Shown here one piece after another: positions 9,575-22,553 of a DNA stretch of 64,000 bases (within the stretch, counting starts at the first letter, position 1; every line of letters begins with the position of its first letter). Under the pieces are notes generated by a model. It had not been told where the DNA came from, did no database searches, and worked only from the letters and a program-made list of their open reading frames with translations. The translations under genes were made by a program, and so were the position numbers. Source of the stretch: Monosiga brevicollis MX1 (lineage: Eukaryota > Opisthokonta > Choanoflagellata > Craspedida > Salpingoecidae); the NCBI RefSeq assembly GCF_000002865.3, contig NW_001865047.1, positions 587,139 to 651,138 of the forward strand, in the 5' to 3' direction.

Positions 9575-10243
9575 GACTTTATCAAGGCGATGAACGAAGC
9601 AACACGTGCAGCAACCGTGTTTTATCTCAACGGGTGAGGGGTTGTCAGCACTTTTATTTTTCTAATTTTCCCAGTTTTTTGACTTTTTTTTTCTCTCTCT
9701 CAACTCTGTGAGAGGAGAGAGAGGAAGAGGAACTGGCAGCGCGTACGTCGCTTTTGCTCTCTCTCTCTCTCTCGTGTGGTGGTTGGTGCAGGGTTGGACT
9801 CAGTGGCTTGAGTTGGACTGAATGCATTTATGTTCAGGGGGGGGGAGGAATTAGGGGCAGGGGTCTGGGTGGGTTGAGAGACTGGCGTTCGCTTGGCTGT
9901 TGAGGCGTGTGCTGGGTGGGTCGGCCACGCGCTCGTTTGGGACGTCATGCTGGTCACTCACTCTGTCGTTACTTTTTGCATGCCTGTCGCCAGATAGACG
10001 GATGAGGAAGAGGTGAAGGAAGCGGAGGAGTTGGTGCACCATTTCACTAGGGTCACCTTTGTGGCCTGGAGGACAGGACAGGACAGGACAGGATAGGACA
10101 AGACGGGTATGGGTGCTGCTTGACTGCTTGGCTGTCCCAATGCTCCAGTGCATTTGCTTGCTCCCAGGTGGGTCTTGAGCAATCTCTCACTGGCCTGTCT
10201 CAATCCTACCACCTCGCCAGCTAGAAGCGGCTCACTTGCAGCC
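9575..10243. other. intergenic region upstream of the ELYS gene
   Basis: Contains CT/GA-rich simple sequence (about 9690-9775) and an imperfect pentanucleotide repeat GGACA near 10071-10090. No gene is supported. It presumably contains the ELYS promoter. Confidence 0.5.
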
Positions 10244-13200
10244 ATGGCCGTGCAAAGAAAGCCCTTTTTTGTGCTGGAGATGTCAGGCCGCAACACGAGT
10301 AGCGGTCCGATTCTCGGCGCACGGGAAAAAGACCATGTACGCAATCACCTGGATCTGATCAATCCCCGAGGTCTTCCCGGCGCCCACTCCCAGCTAACAG
10401 CCGACGGCCACTTTGGCTGGTCCTTCTTTCGGAGCAAGCTCATTGCCTTTGACGCTTACAATGATGAGCGCTTGTCATCTTTTGACTTTGAGGGTGCGGG
10501 CCAAGCGCCCCTCGTGCGCGCAGCCGTGCCCCTCGGGGACCTCGCTTCGGCTCCACTCCTGGTCATGCTCGACGCCGGTGCCATGACCCTACTCGTGCCT
10601 GTCAACATCCACACGGGTCTCTGTGCCCCAGCTCTTTGTGTGCCGCACAAGATTACATCCACACGTCTGCTCTGGGCGCCAACAGGGCCTCGGCGCACCC
10701 ACGCGCACAGCCCACTCCTCAGCCCCAGCTTGCAGAATTTTGCCACGGCCTTAGCCCTGGGAACCACCGATGGTGAAATCATTCTTTTGAATGTTCCCCA
10801 AGCCAATTACACCCATCCCTGGACCATGGGCGACGAGCCTCGCAACCTGGTGCACCTGAACAACAGCCAAGGCCCCCTACAAGTTGATTTCAGTGCAACA
10901 CCCGTTGCTTTGACCCTGCAAGGTGGGATTCAGTCTTGTCAACCTGGGCGCGCACTCTTATGACCCACCTCTTCCGATGGGATGAGCTGAAGCTGGCCGG
11001 CTATCGCCTCATTTCTTTTTTTTTTTTCGGGGTTTGATAGGCCATCACCACAGCTCGGTTGTTGCCCTTCACTTCGCCCCTGTTCAGGGCTTGTTGACGG
11101 CCAGTTTTCGCGAACACGGGTTTGCCCTCTTCTCTCTCTTTAAGAGCATCCCAGATTGCATGTGCGTATTCTTCTTCCCACCTTTTTTTTTCCCGAGTAT
11201 TAGACATCACTGCTCGACGGTGGGAGCTGTCCTCTGCCCTGGCTCTCGCTCACCGCCCGCGTGCTTGCCATCTCGGCGCATTCCGTTGCACTTGCATGTC
11301 ATAGCCATCATGAGGTGGCCATTGGCGCTCACGCAGCCTTTCTCTCCCACGTGGCTCTTCTCGCGGCCACTTCCGACTCCAACATTATCCTCTACCTCTT
11401 TGCCACTACTCAGCCGTACGTACACAACTCATCGCAATGGGCATGCATGGCACGATACAGTGTCTCCTCTAGCACCCGTGCGGAGACCCACAATCGCTCA
11501 CCAGAAACTCGACCTCAATTCCACTTTGTGCGTCTTTGGCTGCTTCATAGGCGCTCGCAGGAGCAGCCACCCTCGCTGATGATCATGCAGGTGCAGATGA
11601 CGGCCCCCAAGAATGTCCGCGTGGATGAGCCGGTACGTCCTCGGCTGAAGCAGCTGTCGGCATTCACTGCACCAACCACAGTGGTGGTCATCCGTTCACC
11701 ATTGGCTTGGGTCCGGGCGTCATCGTGTGGCCTACTTTAGGCGGCGCTGACCACGGTGGAGGGCGTTGCTCTCCGCTTTGACAATACCCTGGGTGGGCCC
11801 TCTCCGGGTCACAACTACAATCGTGGCCATGTCTTGGCGCTTGAATGCATAGGTATGCTCGAGCCCCACTCCTGTCAGAATCCCTCACGGGCCCACGGCA
11901 TCATCTTCCTGAGCATCAAGGCTCAACGACTCACGTTCTCCACGTGTATGTGCACAACCGCACCACATTGGCGCGCATCGTATTTGTAGAGGATCATGCC
12001 CGGGACATCTCGCTTGTCAACGTCGTGTGGAATAGCGTGTACGTAGTGAAGGATGATTTTTCTCAACGCCCTTTTTTTTTCAGAGGATAGGGCTTTCACG
12101 ACCTCAATTTCAACACGCATTCAATACACTCACGGCCTGTGGCGCCTCAGGAGCCCGACGGGCAGCACCACAACTCTGGCTCTGCTGTTTGATGTGGACC
12201 GTTGGACCAGCTTCAACTACCCACCGGCCTTTCCCACGGCCTCTGAACTCAAGCTGCAGTATTTCTTTGCCACATATGAGCTTGCAGAAGAGACTCAGGA
12301 GGGTGCCACCACGGGTGCCGTCTCGGCAACTTTTGATCTCCAAGTCGCTCAGCCTTATGTATCGGGCCTGTTGGCCGGTGCCACCAGCAACGTACGTGTG
12401 ATTTGTCCTGTCCTAGGTGCCTTGATCACTCTGAGGCCATGTGTTCTTTGTTCAGCTCACTCTTTTCTTGTGCTTGATGCCAACATCACCCATCTGCTTC
12501 TACTGCGCCAGCATCTTCTCAGCCATGACTGGCGTGCCAATATGACTCTGGACATCCATCTGGGCTACGCCTCCCACACCCCTACAGCGGTGGTGGCCTG
12601 TCTTGCTGCTCAAGTTGACGTTCGTGATGCGTTGTTCCCCTGCCACAGCCAGCCGCAAGCCGCATGCTTGCGGGTTGGCAAAACACTGACTTGTTCCACA
12701 CATGCTATTGCAGGCCTTGGAAGAGCTGTCGTTGGGCGGTGCCAACGTCTTCCTCGAACCCGAAGCTGCGTTTCATGCTTGTCATTTTGCTGACCTCATT
12801 CATGTCGAGACGACGCTGGGAACGGGCGCCATGCAACGGTGCGTTGATAATCAATAGCTATGCAACCTGGTGCTCAGCTTTTTACGGAACATTGCAATGC
12901 TCATCGCTCTGCCGCTCTGCATTTTTCTCGGTGGCCGGCTTAGGCTTTTACTGGATGTCGCCCTTTTCAACGGAATGGCGGGGCTCATCTCCGACCTCAT
13001 TCGAACCTTGGCCTCGCGTCAAGGACAGATCGCTAACTTGTCCGGGCTCAGCCTGCGTTCTGTTCTCGACTGGCTCAAGGCGGCACATCAACGGTGAGCG
13101 GCTCATGCTCAAATAAGCGCAAGCACAGAAGCATGAGCAGGCGCCAAAATTGAAGGCAGGGAGGACCAAGCAGCAGGCACTCCAAGAAAGCGGCAGCTGG

Positions 13201-16200
13201 TGTGCCTCAACCATCACTCACTGTTTGTGGCTGGCTTTCATCATCAGGGCTCGAGAATTCAAGTTGGTCCTTCACCGCTTTATTGCGGAGGGCCGTGCTT
13301 TCGGCTTGCGTGAGGCCGGTCCTGCGCTGTCCCAGTTCGAAACGCTTCGGGCCGTGGCCAATGTCTTTCTCTCAGATGCCGTGGTCCAGGCGAGCAGCAG
13401 TCAAAGCATTCTAATTGTCGAGCGACAGCTGCGCCAGCTCAACGCAGAAGCCCTGGTATCGATGCGCCCCTCTGCATTGTGCTGCTCATGTCTCCAGGGC
13501 TGCCCGTTCTGCACAGACTGACTGTTGCCCCACCCATGTGCAGCAATGCCAACTTAGCCTCTGGATTATGGCCCACCATCTTCTCGGCACAGAAGAGCAA
13601 TCCTGGATCACAACGGTATGGCCCTACCAGTGTTGCAAAGACGGACAAAGCAAGTCCGCCGGCGCTCATTTATTTTTGTCATCTCTCCTTGCGTTGGGAC
13701 ATTGTTGCTTGCAGAGTGTATCTCGTCCCATGCTGGCCAGCCTCTGTCAGATTCACGGCGTGTCGGACGAAGATGTGCCACACGATGCCGCCTCACTCTT
13801 CAAGGCACCAATTGTCATGTCTCGAGCCGCTTTTGAGCACATTGCGTTGTATGCCCTCCTCCTGAGCCAGCCCAAGTTGGCCAAGAGCTTTGCTACCCTT
13901 GTGCTTGGGGACCGTCCCCCCCCCCCCCCCCCCCGCCGTTCGTGCGCGCGCACAGAGCACTCTGCCTGCACTGACCAAGCTGCCAGCTTTGACGGTCGAG
14001 CAACACGAGACCATCTTGCGCGTGGGCATGAGCGTTGGTACGTGCCGCTTGCGTTTTGCACTCATTTTCGATTTTCGTCGGCACCAAAGCCTTGGCTGGT
14101 GTGGTCGCTTGCCTCGATGCCCTGCCTCATCCTTCTCTTGTGTACCCTGACAGGCGCCAAAGAATGGACTTGTCGCTATTGGCAGGCGCACCGCGTGGAT
14201 ATTTTGCAGCACTGTGCTGCGGGCCTCACCGTCCAGGTTCTGGTCGACAACAAGCTTTCCAATTTTTGTTTCACAGTCCTTCGCAACAACTACCACGATG
14301 ACGAGCGCGCGTGGCTGCACTTTTTTCAAGGTTTGAGCTTTTGCTTCTTGTGTTCATCGTTGTTGGTGAAGGCGGGCAGGATTCCATTGCCAATCCATTT
14401 TGCTTGACGTACAACCGCACTTTGGCATTGTGTTCGTCGCTGTTTCTAATGACCGGACGGCGGCATTTTTGTTGCACACTCGCTTTTCATGTATAGCCTG
14501 TTTGGAGGCCAAGCAAATCTCCTCAGTTCTTCAGTTGCCTTTGAACCAGCTCGAGAGCGAAGGCTTGGTCAAAACGTTGGCGCGGTCACAGGAAGCCCGA
14601 CACCGGGTAGGTGGAATGCCCCGGGCTTTATTCGTCTCACAATTCCCCTTTTTGCACCCTTTTGTGCAATTCTCCCAGCGTGCTATCACGCCTCACTCAT
14701 GAGCTCGGATGACAATGGTAGGCTGCTTTGTTCGTTTATCTCTTGCAGCGCGGTCGCTTCGCCGAGGCACGCGAGGTGGATGCAGAGGTGAGATTCGAAG
14801 AGGCTTCGCGGGCAGGGCAGGGCAAGGAGAGCATGGATCGGCGGGGCTGTTATGGCTCGACACGACCAAGCTCACTGGGTCTGTCTTCGCAGCTGCGTCG
14901 AGTACACCCTGAAGGTGCCGCCGAACGGCAGGCTATGATCAACAATTACTTGTCGACATTGCCGCCGTCCCAACGACATTTGGCACTGCACACCCGTACC
15001 TCCTTGTTGAGCAAGACACCCAGCACGCCGCTCAACCGCTTGAATCAGAAGAGTCCAGGAGCGTCACCGGCTTTGACTACAAATGCCATCTTGCGGAACC
15101 AGGGCGTGGCCACGCCCACACGCACCTCGCTCTTGGAGACAGTTGTCGCGAAGATTGAGGGCACTCCATCAGCGTCGCCAACTGTGACAAAGCCCGCCCG
15201 CCCGTTCGAGGGCCCACCCGTGACCCCTAGCCGTCAAGGCGCTGCAACGCCGCGTCGCTACTCCCTCTTGGGAGGGCGACGTGAAGGTCTCTCGACCATC
15301 ATCAATGCCAGTGTGGCTGAGCTGCGTGGCCAAGCTGACCAAACGGGTCTTGAGTAAGATTTGGCGTGAGCGTAGTTTTGGGAACAGCGGGGTGACAGCG
15401 TGCGCATACGTGTTCATGTGTCTATGGCTGCTGATGTCTGTTTCATGTCTTGTAGGGTCAGTGTTTTGCGACCATTTGACGACGAGACAGAGGCTGTCCC
15501 TTCGCCGCTGCCTGCTGTGGTCAGCAGTCCAGTTCGCCTACTGGCCCACACGCCGACCCGTTCCAATCTTCGCAAGCAGTCGGGTGGACCGGTGAGGCAT
15601 CACTTCCTGCTTTTGTATGGAAGTATGTGAGCATGGCAGGCCTGCCTCACCACTTTGCCCTGCCGCCCCTGCTTCCATAGTCGCAGCACTTGGGGGAGCA
15701 CATCACATTTAGTCCACAACAGGAGACTCGACTTTTTGATCTGCCAGAATCCGCATCACCCGTGCCCACAACTTCCAGCCCCAGTCTGCCTGCCAACATG
15801 GGTAATGAATCAATGGACATGAGTGGAGACGGCGACGATGATGAAGATGACAGCGATATCATCATCAACCTGCCCACGGATCAAGTCATTGCATCGACAC
15901 CGATGCGTCTTCGTCAAGAGCCCTTGTCGCCGTCCATGTCGCCCGGGTCACCTGTGGCGGCTGGGGCACCTCCGGCCTTCTCTTTGGGCAGCCCTGATCC
16001 GGCACCATCCCCCAAGCCCGAGGTCAAACATGATTTACCAAGTTCACCGCAACCCAGGACATCACCCCTCAATGGGGATGCGTCACCAGTGGTCTCCTCG
16101 ACCAACGCACAGCCTCAATCTGCATATCAGGTTCCAATGGATGAAAGTGATGTGGGAGCTGTTCCAGAAGCCGAGACTTCCGACATTGAGGGCACGAAAT

Positions 16201-17431
16201 CCGAGGTCGTAGAACCCGAGGATCTCGGAACTGGGGAGCCTGAGACTCAATCCTCGGAGGCCGAGGTCTTGGAAACTGAGGCACCAGAGACCGAGGCACC
16301 AGAGACCGAGGCACCAGAGACCGAGGCACTAGAGACCGAGGCCTTGGAAACAGGGCCCCCGGAGACAGAGGCCCAGGGTACCGAGGCCATGGAGACCGAG
16401 GCCATGGTGAGTGAGAGTGATGTTCCACCTCCAGCGGCTTTGTCCGAACACGGCACGACATCGGGTGTGGTCATGGATGAAACAGAGGACCAGGCTGTGG
16501 AAGCGCCTGCCACGCCCGCGCAAGGCAATGCTTCACCACCAAAGGCTGAGACGCCAGCTGTGGCGTTGGAAAACTTGCCGCGTGCCCAACGGTTGGCCAT
16601 GCAAGCAAAACAAGCAGGTCTGCAGGATCTATTGCTTGGCGTGCGTGGTCAGAACACGGCTCTCAAAACACCTCCCCGTCAGATGGCGAGCTCCACTACG
16701 GCTGCTCGCGAGGAGGAGGCGGGACCAAAGTCTGCTGATCGGGTGTTGACGAGTACAACCACAATCTTGCGTCATAAGCGCATGGTGCGATCCCCCGGAG
16801 GCCCCAACCGACCTGCTACTTCGAGTCCGCTTGTAGCGGGTAGCCCATCCGCGTCGGTCAGCCAAGCAGGCCAGCAAGCAGTGACCATGCCTTCACCACG
16901 CAAAGTGCGCATTCAGCCAGCACCAGAGGCTGCACAATCCCCACTGCGGCCCAAGATTGTGGTGACAAACAGTCCAAAAGCGGCTCAAGACGCCGCGGGT
17001 GAGGCGACGTCAAGTCATACTCGATCGAGTTTGCGCCACTCCACACCCGCCAAGTCGTTGGCCGCACAAGCCACCACAACACCAGTGCACCGGGGCACTC
17101 GTGGCTCCACCACCTCGCAGCCCACCACCCCCTCTAGTCGTCTACGCCCTCGCCGCAAGGTTCGTTAGTTGGAGACAATTTCTTCAGTCAGCCAACTGTC
17201 CGCGCTCACTCTGATTCTGTCCTGTGGGACATAGGCGGCCATCAAGGCCGAGGAAGCCATTCACGAGATGACCCCCGGGCGCAAGACCACGACGTCAGCT
17301 TCTGCAACGAGTGCAAACACACCGTACGTCTTTGCATTGCGCGTCAATCGTTTGGGTAGGCCGGTCAGTTGCTCACCTTGCTGTGTCGGGTCAACGACAG
17401 GCGTCGGAGTGCCAAGAAAACCAAACGTTAA
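10244..17431 (+). CDS. AHCTF1: ELYS-type nucleoporin
   Basis: Homologue of ELYS/AHCTF1, the nucleoporin that recruits the Nup107-160 complex to chromatin after mitosis. The start ATG is in strong context (GCAGCCATGGCC). The N-terminal half reads as a beta-propeller, with the ELYS-like LLFDVDRWTSF near 12185-12220 (animal LFDINRW) followed by an alpha-solenoid (LSLRSVLDWLKAAHQ near 13040-13090). RVHPEGAAERQAMINNYLST near 14900-14960 matches the end of the ELYS helical domain (RDPRLRERSLARNSILDQY in human). The C-terminal third (large exon to about 17161) is disordered, Pro/Ser/Thr-rich, with an acidic pentapeptide repeat. Early exons: 10244-10922, 11041-11165, 11204-11415, 11551-11632; the last exons end at 17323 and 17431. 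The tail is basic (RRSAKKTKR-stop). The exon map in the middle is not fully resolved. An intron at about 13915 contains a long C run. Confidence 0.82.
16255..16405 (+). repeat. in-frame 15-bp repeat coding for ETEAP-type pentapeptides
   Basis: Tandem 15-base units in the large ELYS exon encode about nine copies of (A/P)ETEA-like pentapeptides. The first copies are identical at DNA level and later ones vary. The segment is acidic, disordered and probably length-variable. Confidence 0.85.
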
Positions 17432-17812
17432 TACAGATTGATGGGACTCAGTTGCGGATGACAGCTTGAAAACGTGCAGTCGCGTTGGCTCGAGTCGGCG
17501 GATTGTGGAGATGAAATTCAAACTTTTTATTGTTTTCCAACCTCATCGACGAGAGAGTGCGAAAAGATGAAGAGGAGCAGGAGGAGATGAGAGCGAGGCA
17601 AGAGGGACGGGAGACGAGAGCCAGCCTGTCCCAGAGCGTTAGAACAACAAAAAAACAAGCTCAATTCACAGAGCACCAATAGCACACAAAGAGCTTCAGC
17701 TCCAACATTCGTCTCGCAGCCGCGAGCGTCACCTCACTTCCCTGTACATGTACTCGAATTTTTCGCTTTTTCAGTTTTAAAATCCAATCTTTTGTTCGAA
17801 AAAATCTTTTTG

Positions 17813-17857
<45 letters not shown>

Positions 17858-17906
17858 AGTTGACCGTTTGACCGTTACGTTCTGAGAGTGAGTGAGTGAG
17901 TGAGCC
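17432..17906. other. intergenic region with (GT)n tract
   Basis: 3' flank of ELYS and 5' flank of the GCP3 gene. A GT run at 17816-17856 lies 50 bases before the GCP3 start codon and reads GT on its sense strand. A short GAGT repeat at 17883-17904 abuts the ATG. Confidence 0.7.
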
Positions 17907-20900
17907 ATGGCGGCGTCCGTGGCGGTTGCGGGGACGAAGGCTGAGCACCAGCGTGCGTTGGAGAACATTCGTGCGTTGGTGGATGCACAGCTCCCACATC
18001 ACGGTAAGCCAGCCGGGCGCACATGCGAGGTGGTATTGGCCACGATGGCCACGACTGCCTTTGTTGGTCTGTCCAGCAGGTTGGATGGTAACCTCAGACG
18101 ACTCATCTGGAATCGAGGATAGATGAGCGTGGGAAGCTGCGTCAGCTCAAGCTGGCCATTCGCCTGTTGAGCAGTCGCATTGAGTCGGCACTGCCCACGG
18201 ATCTGGGGGACCTCAACACCTTGCTGCAGCGCCGTGGTAAGTGAACGGTTCTTCTTCGACATCTTTGCCTTGAGCGAGTCGTGAGCCCGGCACAGAGTCA
18301 GCAAACATGCCTAAACCCCCCCCCCCCCCCCCCCGCGCGCCCTTTAGTGTCTCATGAGGAGTTGATTCAAGAGCTTTGTCTCACATCATAGCACCCGTGC
18401 TCATATGCAGACGGCTTTGCAAGAGCCCGGTGCAGCCTTGGCCCTGCTATATGCGCTGAGCGGCTCGGGTAGTGTGACCGAAAAAACGGTGAGCCCCGCT
18501 TCTAGCGCCCTGGGGTCAACACGCATCATTGTGCCTCCGATGCTGACCTGCCCAATCACCTTGCTGGTCCGTGGGCAGACAAATGACGCTTTCCAGCATA
18601 TGTCCTTGTCTGTCGAGGCCCCTACGGCATCTGTGATTCCGGCCAAACAGGCCGTTCATGCTCTTACCAAGCCGCAGCACGACGCCAAAACGCATGCCGC
18701 GTAAGCAGACGTGCCGTTGCTCCTCGGCTTTGCTTTGCCATTTCGTGTGGGCCCGATCTTACGCCGCAGGTTCATGCCCATGTGCAGGAAAGATGCAGGC
18801 CGCGTGCAGTTGCTGCAAGAATTGGCACGCCACGACAACTGTGCGTATGATCTGCCTGTTGCTTCTCAGATAAAAGCCTTTCAATGCGGCACTCTGCTCT
18901 TTCTCATTTGTCTCATCAACCTTGACTCTATTGCTAGATCGTTATGAGATCAACCAGGGCCACCTGCTCAAAGACGTTCTGCTTGCTTGCCACGGCAATG
19001 CTGGCAAATACATCATCTACGACTCGCGTATCGAGGCCTTCCGAGTAAGTTGATGTGTCAGAGGTCACGGCAGGCGGTACAAGGTTGCGAAAGCCCTTCA
19101 CGCCGTCTCACTCCGGTTGATTCAAACGGCAAGGTGGCGCCAGATGTAGGAGTACCTGCCCCGACACGTCAGCTGGTCAGCAAATTGGCCGAGCTCGGCT
19201 GGCTGTTCAACCAAGTTCGCCTTTACATCGAGACATGCCGCGGCGATCTCAGCTACGGTGCTGTTGGCCAGGTGGGTTGATTGATGGCACCACTAGTACA
19301 CGGGCGCGGGCGGATGCGTCGTGAAGACCAAGTTGTTATTTTTTTCTGTCGTCAAGCCACTTCATCATCTTGGAACACCATTCGCGTCTGTTGTTTGCAC
19401 TTTTAGGCATTTTGCAGTGCTTTGCATGATCAGCTCGCAGACTATTACCGCTTGATTGCAGTTCTCGAGGGTCAGGTGAGTCAATGAAGCGTCAAGCTCT
19501 TTTTGGCAATGCCAATGAATTGTGTCCCTCACTTCTGTTTTTTTTTTTTTTTTAAATTTTGGTATCAACGTTAGCTCGAGCTCAACGCAGACGGACGACT
19601 CAATGATGAACAATTGCAACTGACGCTGCGTCGCTTGGTGGTCTGGACGGCCGAGCCTTTCTTTCGCCTCAAGCATCTGGTCTCACTCATTGACGTCGCG
19701 TCAGGCCTCAAGGGCGGCCAGTTGTTGTCCATGATGTACAAATACGGCCATCATGGTGACGCACACGTACAACAGCTTGTCAACCACGTCATGGTGGCCT
19801 CGCTGCAACCTCTCTACGACATGCTGCATGATTGGGTTTTCTTTGGCAATCTCAACGATCAGCATGGGTACGTATGCTGACGACGCGTGCTTGTTTTGTC
19901 TTGATCAGTCTTCTCAAGCTTTTACTTTGCCTCGGGTATGTATGATAGGGAATTTTTCGTCACAGCCAACCGCGCAGCCGTCGAGGCGCAACACGTAAGT
20001 AGAGACGCCTTCCACAATTACAGAAGCGCTTGACGTCTCATTCCATCTACCTGTTGTTTGGACCGCATTGCATTCACTTTGCGCTCATGTCGCAGGTGTG
20101 GACGCATCGTTTTGGATTGAGGTCAAGCATGCTGCCTTCCTTCTTCCCGCGAGCGCTGGCTGAAACGGTGCTATCGGTGCGTGGAACGGTGATTGTCAAT
20201 ACTTTGACTGAACAACACCGTCGTCTTATGTGTTGGATGATCTCACGACCGTTTGCTTTTTGTCTAAAATATGGCCAGGTGGGCAAGACGATCGAGTTTA
20301 TTCGGTCCGTGTGTGGGGTCCGCAATTTTCATCTCGATGCTCTGGCACGAGCCCGCCCAATCCGCAGTCTTCCCAGCTCTGAAGGTTAGGCCTCGTGGCC
20401 CTCCATACTCGTCCGTGCTGCACTGAGGTTGCTGTCGTAGTCTTCATCGCGTTTGAGTCGGTGCCTACTGACCGTTGTGCCGTCACAGGTTTCGATGGAC
20501 GATCAACAGCCGCGTTGGCAGATATCGTGCGCGAGGCTGAGCACCAGGCATCAGCTGCGTAAGATTACACTGCCTCCTCGTGTATCAGATGTCTTTTTTG
20601 TTGTTGTTTTCATTTGGTTGGCTAGGCGGAGGGCAGTGGGTAGCCTGGCTGGCTGGCTGGCAAGGCGGCAGACTTTGAGAATAGGAATGCGTTTCGAAAG
20701 CTCACTCTGGTCTGGTTGAAACGCATAGACTGATGGACTTGTTGGTGGATCAGCAACAGCTTGGCACACATCTGCGCCTGATGCGTATGACCCTGCTTTT
20801 GGGCCAGGGTGACTTTGTGCGCAATCTCATGGACGAGCTCAGGTACGCATGCATGTGTGTAATTTTTGTACTGGTAACAGCCTGGCGCTATCGACGCTGT

Positions 20901-22553
20901 GCGCTATGAACCCATGGTCATGGCACTCATCCTTCTCTGTATTCTATTGTGCTTGGCGGGCGAGCAGTGACGAGCTGGAACGACCAGCTGGGCAGCTATT
21001 TTTGCACAATCTCCTGGGCGTGCTGGATGGTGTCATCCGCTCCACCAATTGGGGCGAAGCCTCGGCCGAGGCCCTGGAGCGTCTCGATGTCAAGCTGATG
21101 GAGGTAACGATGCAAGCGCAGGGCCGAGCAAGCAAACCGACTCGACTTGGCGGCCACTTGTGTTATCACTTGCACAGACTGACTTTGGCTCCCCCACACT
21201 TGCCATGCCATCCACTTTTAGATCTCCCCAGGCGACTGCGGCTGGGATGTGTTCACGCTGGCCTACCACGTGGACGGCCCTCTCAGTGTCATCTTTACGC
21301 CCGATGCCATGCTCAAATACTTGACGAGTAAGTCTGTCTCGGCTGAGGTGGCTCCAGCAGCAAGGCATACCCATGGGACCCCATTTTTGATTTCAATCTC
21401 AATGATGTTGAATCTGGTTGCAGTGTTCCAATTCTTGTGGCGAGGCAAGCGCATTGAGTTCAATCTGGCGTCACTGTGGAATGAGCAAATGAGCTTGGCT
21501 CGTTTGGTGCAGGGCCTGACTGGTGCGTGCAAAGGCATGATACATCGTCGCTACGGGTGTAGGTGCAACCCGGGAGGACCTGACCGGCACGGGTGTGCAT
21601 CCGATAGGTCTGGATCCTTTACTACATGACAGTCGGATGGTAGCGGCGGAGATGGGACATTTTGTCAAAGAGGTGCAGTACTACCTGCTCTTTGAGGTGC
21701 TCGAGAGCAACTGGCATGATCTGCAGGAGCGCCTGGCCCACGCGTCGGGTTTGGACGACATTATTGAAGCACACGGGGGATTTTTGAACATGACGATGCA
21801 GCGCATGTTCCTCACTCCCGAGCAAAAGGTTCGACTTTGGGCAATGAGGACTGCATCGATGATAGCCGCCCTGTTCTCGTTTACAAACTCAATTTTGGAT
21901 GCTCTGCCGAATAGGATGTATTGTCCCAGCTGCGGTCAGTATTTGATCTGGTGGTAGAGTTCAAGTTGCGTCAGGAACAACTGCATCAGCGGCTGCTGGA
22001 CGAGCTTGATCGCCAGCGGCGCATCCGTCTCCAGGAGGGCGTTCGCACGGCGCGAGGTGACTGGGCACAGGACGCGCGAACGACCACCGTGCAGCAGCGC
22101 GAGGAAGAAGCTTTTCACGCCAGCATCCAAGAGTTGCACGGCCACGTGTCTGTGATTGCTCAATCGCTTGAGGTAGGCGTACAAATGTTTACCTAGCTGC
22201 CGGGCTTCCTGTTTGTGCTTCCTAGCCAGATATGGCTAACGTGGATGTTTGCGGGTCAACTCATGTGATGAGTGCAATCTCACGGCTTGGTTCCTTGATG
22301 TCTGCTTGCAGCGCATGATTGGCAAGTTTTTGATCATGCTGCACAGCATTGAAGATCCGACGCTGCGCTCTCTCGCCGTGCGCATTGACTTTAACGGCAC
22401 CTATGTCAAGTGCGTATTTCTCAAGAGAAGGATGTCCATTGGTGAGTGGGCATGTGTTCTGGCTCGACGCTTTCTCACATGAAATGGGTGATTCGTAGGC
22501 GCATTCCAGAGTATGCCGAGCTGATGGAGCCGATGCGTCGCCGCCGCAAATAG
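17907..22553 (+). CDS. TUBGCP3: Gamma-tubulin complex protein 3
   Basis: Subunit of the gamma-tubulin complex that nucleates microtubules at centrosomes or basal bodies. Start ATG at 17907 (MAASVAVAG), first exons 17907-18003 and 18123-18236. GCP signatures in order: KYIIYDSRIEAFR near 19003-19045; QLVSKLAELGWLFNQVRLYI near 19170-19230; DVASGLKGGQLLSMMYKYGH near 19690-19750; LYDMLHDWVFFGNLND near 19815-19860; MTLLLGQGDFVRNLMDEL near 20790-20840; SPGDCGWDVFTLAYHVDGPL near 21225-21290; FQFLWRGKRIEFNL near 21425; a GRIP2-type bundle with EVQYYLLFEVLESNWHDLQ near 21670-21725; and near the end LAVRIDFNGTYV. These match human GCP3 (GDTGWDVFSLDYHVDGPI, YYITFEVLECSWDEL). Stop TAG follows MRRRRK. About 20 short introns; one at 18237-18345 has a run of about 17 C. 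Confidence 0.92.

Noticed and set aside
13793-14329. 178-codon minus-strand frame inside ELYS
   Set aside because: Shadow of the ELYS coding strand in GC-rich sequence, with a poly-C derived Gly run.
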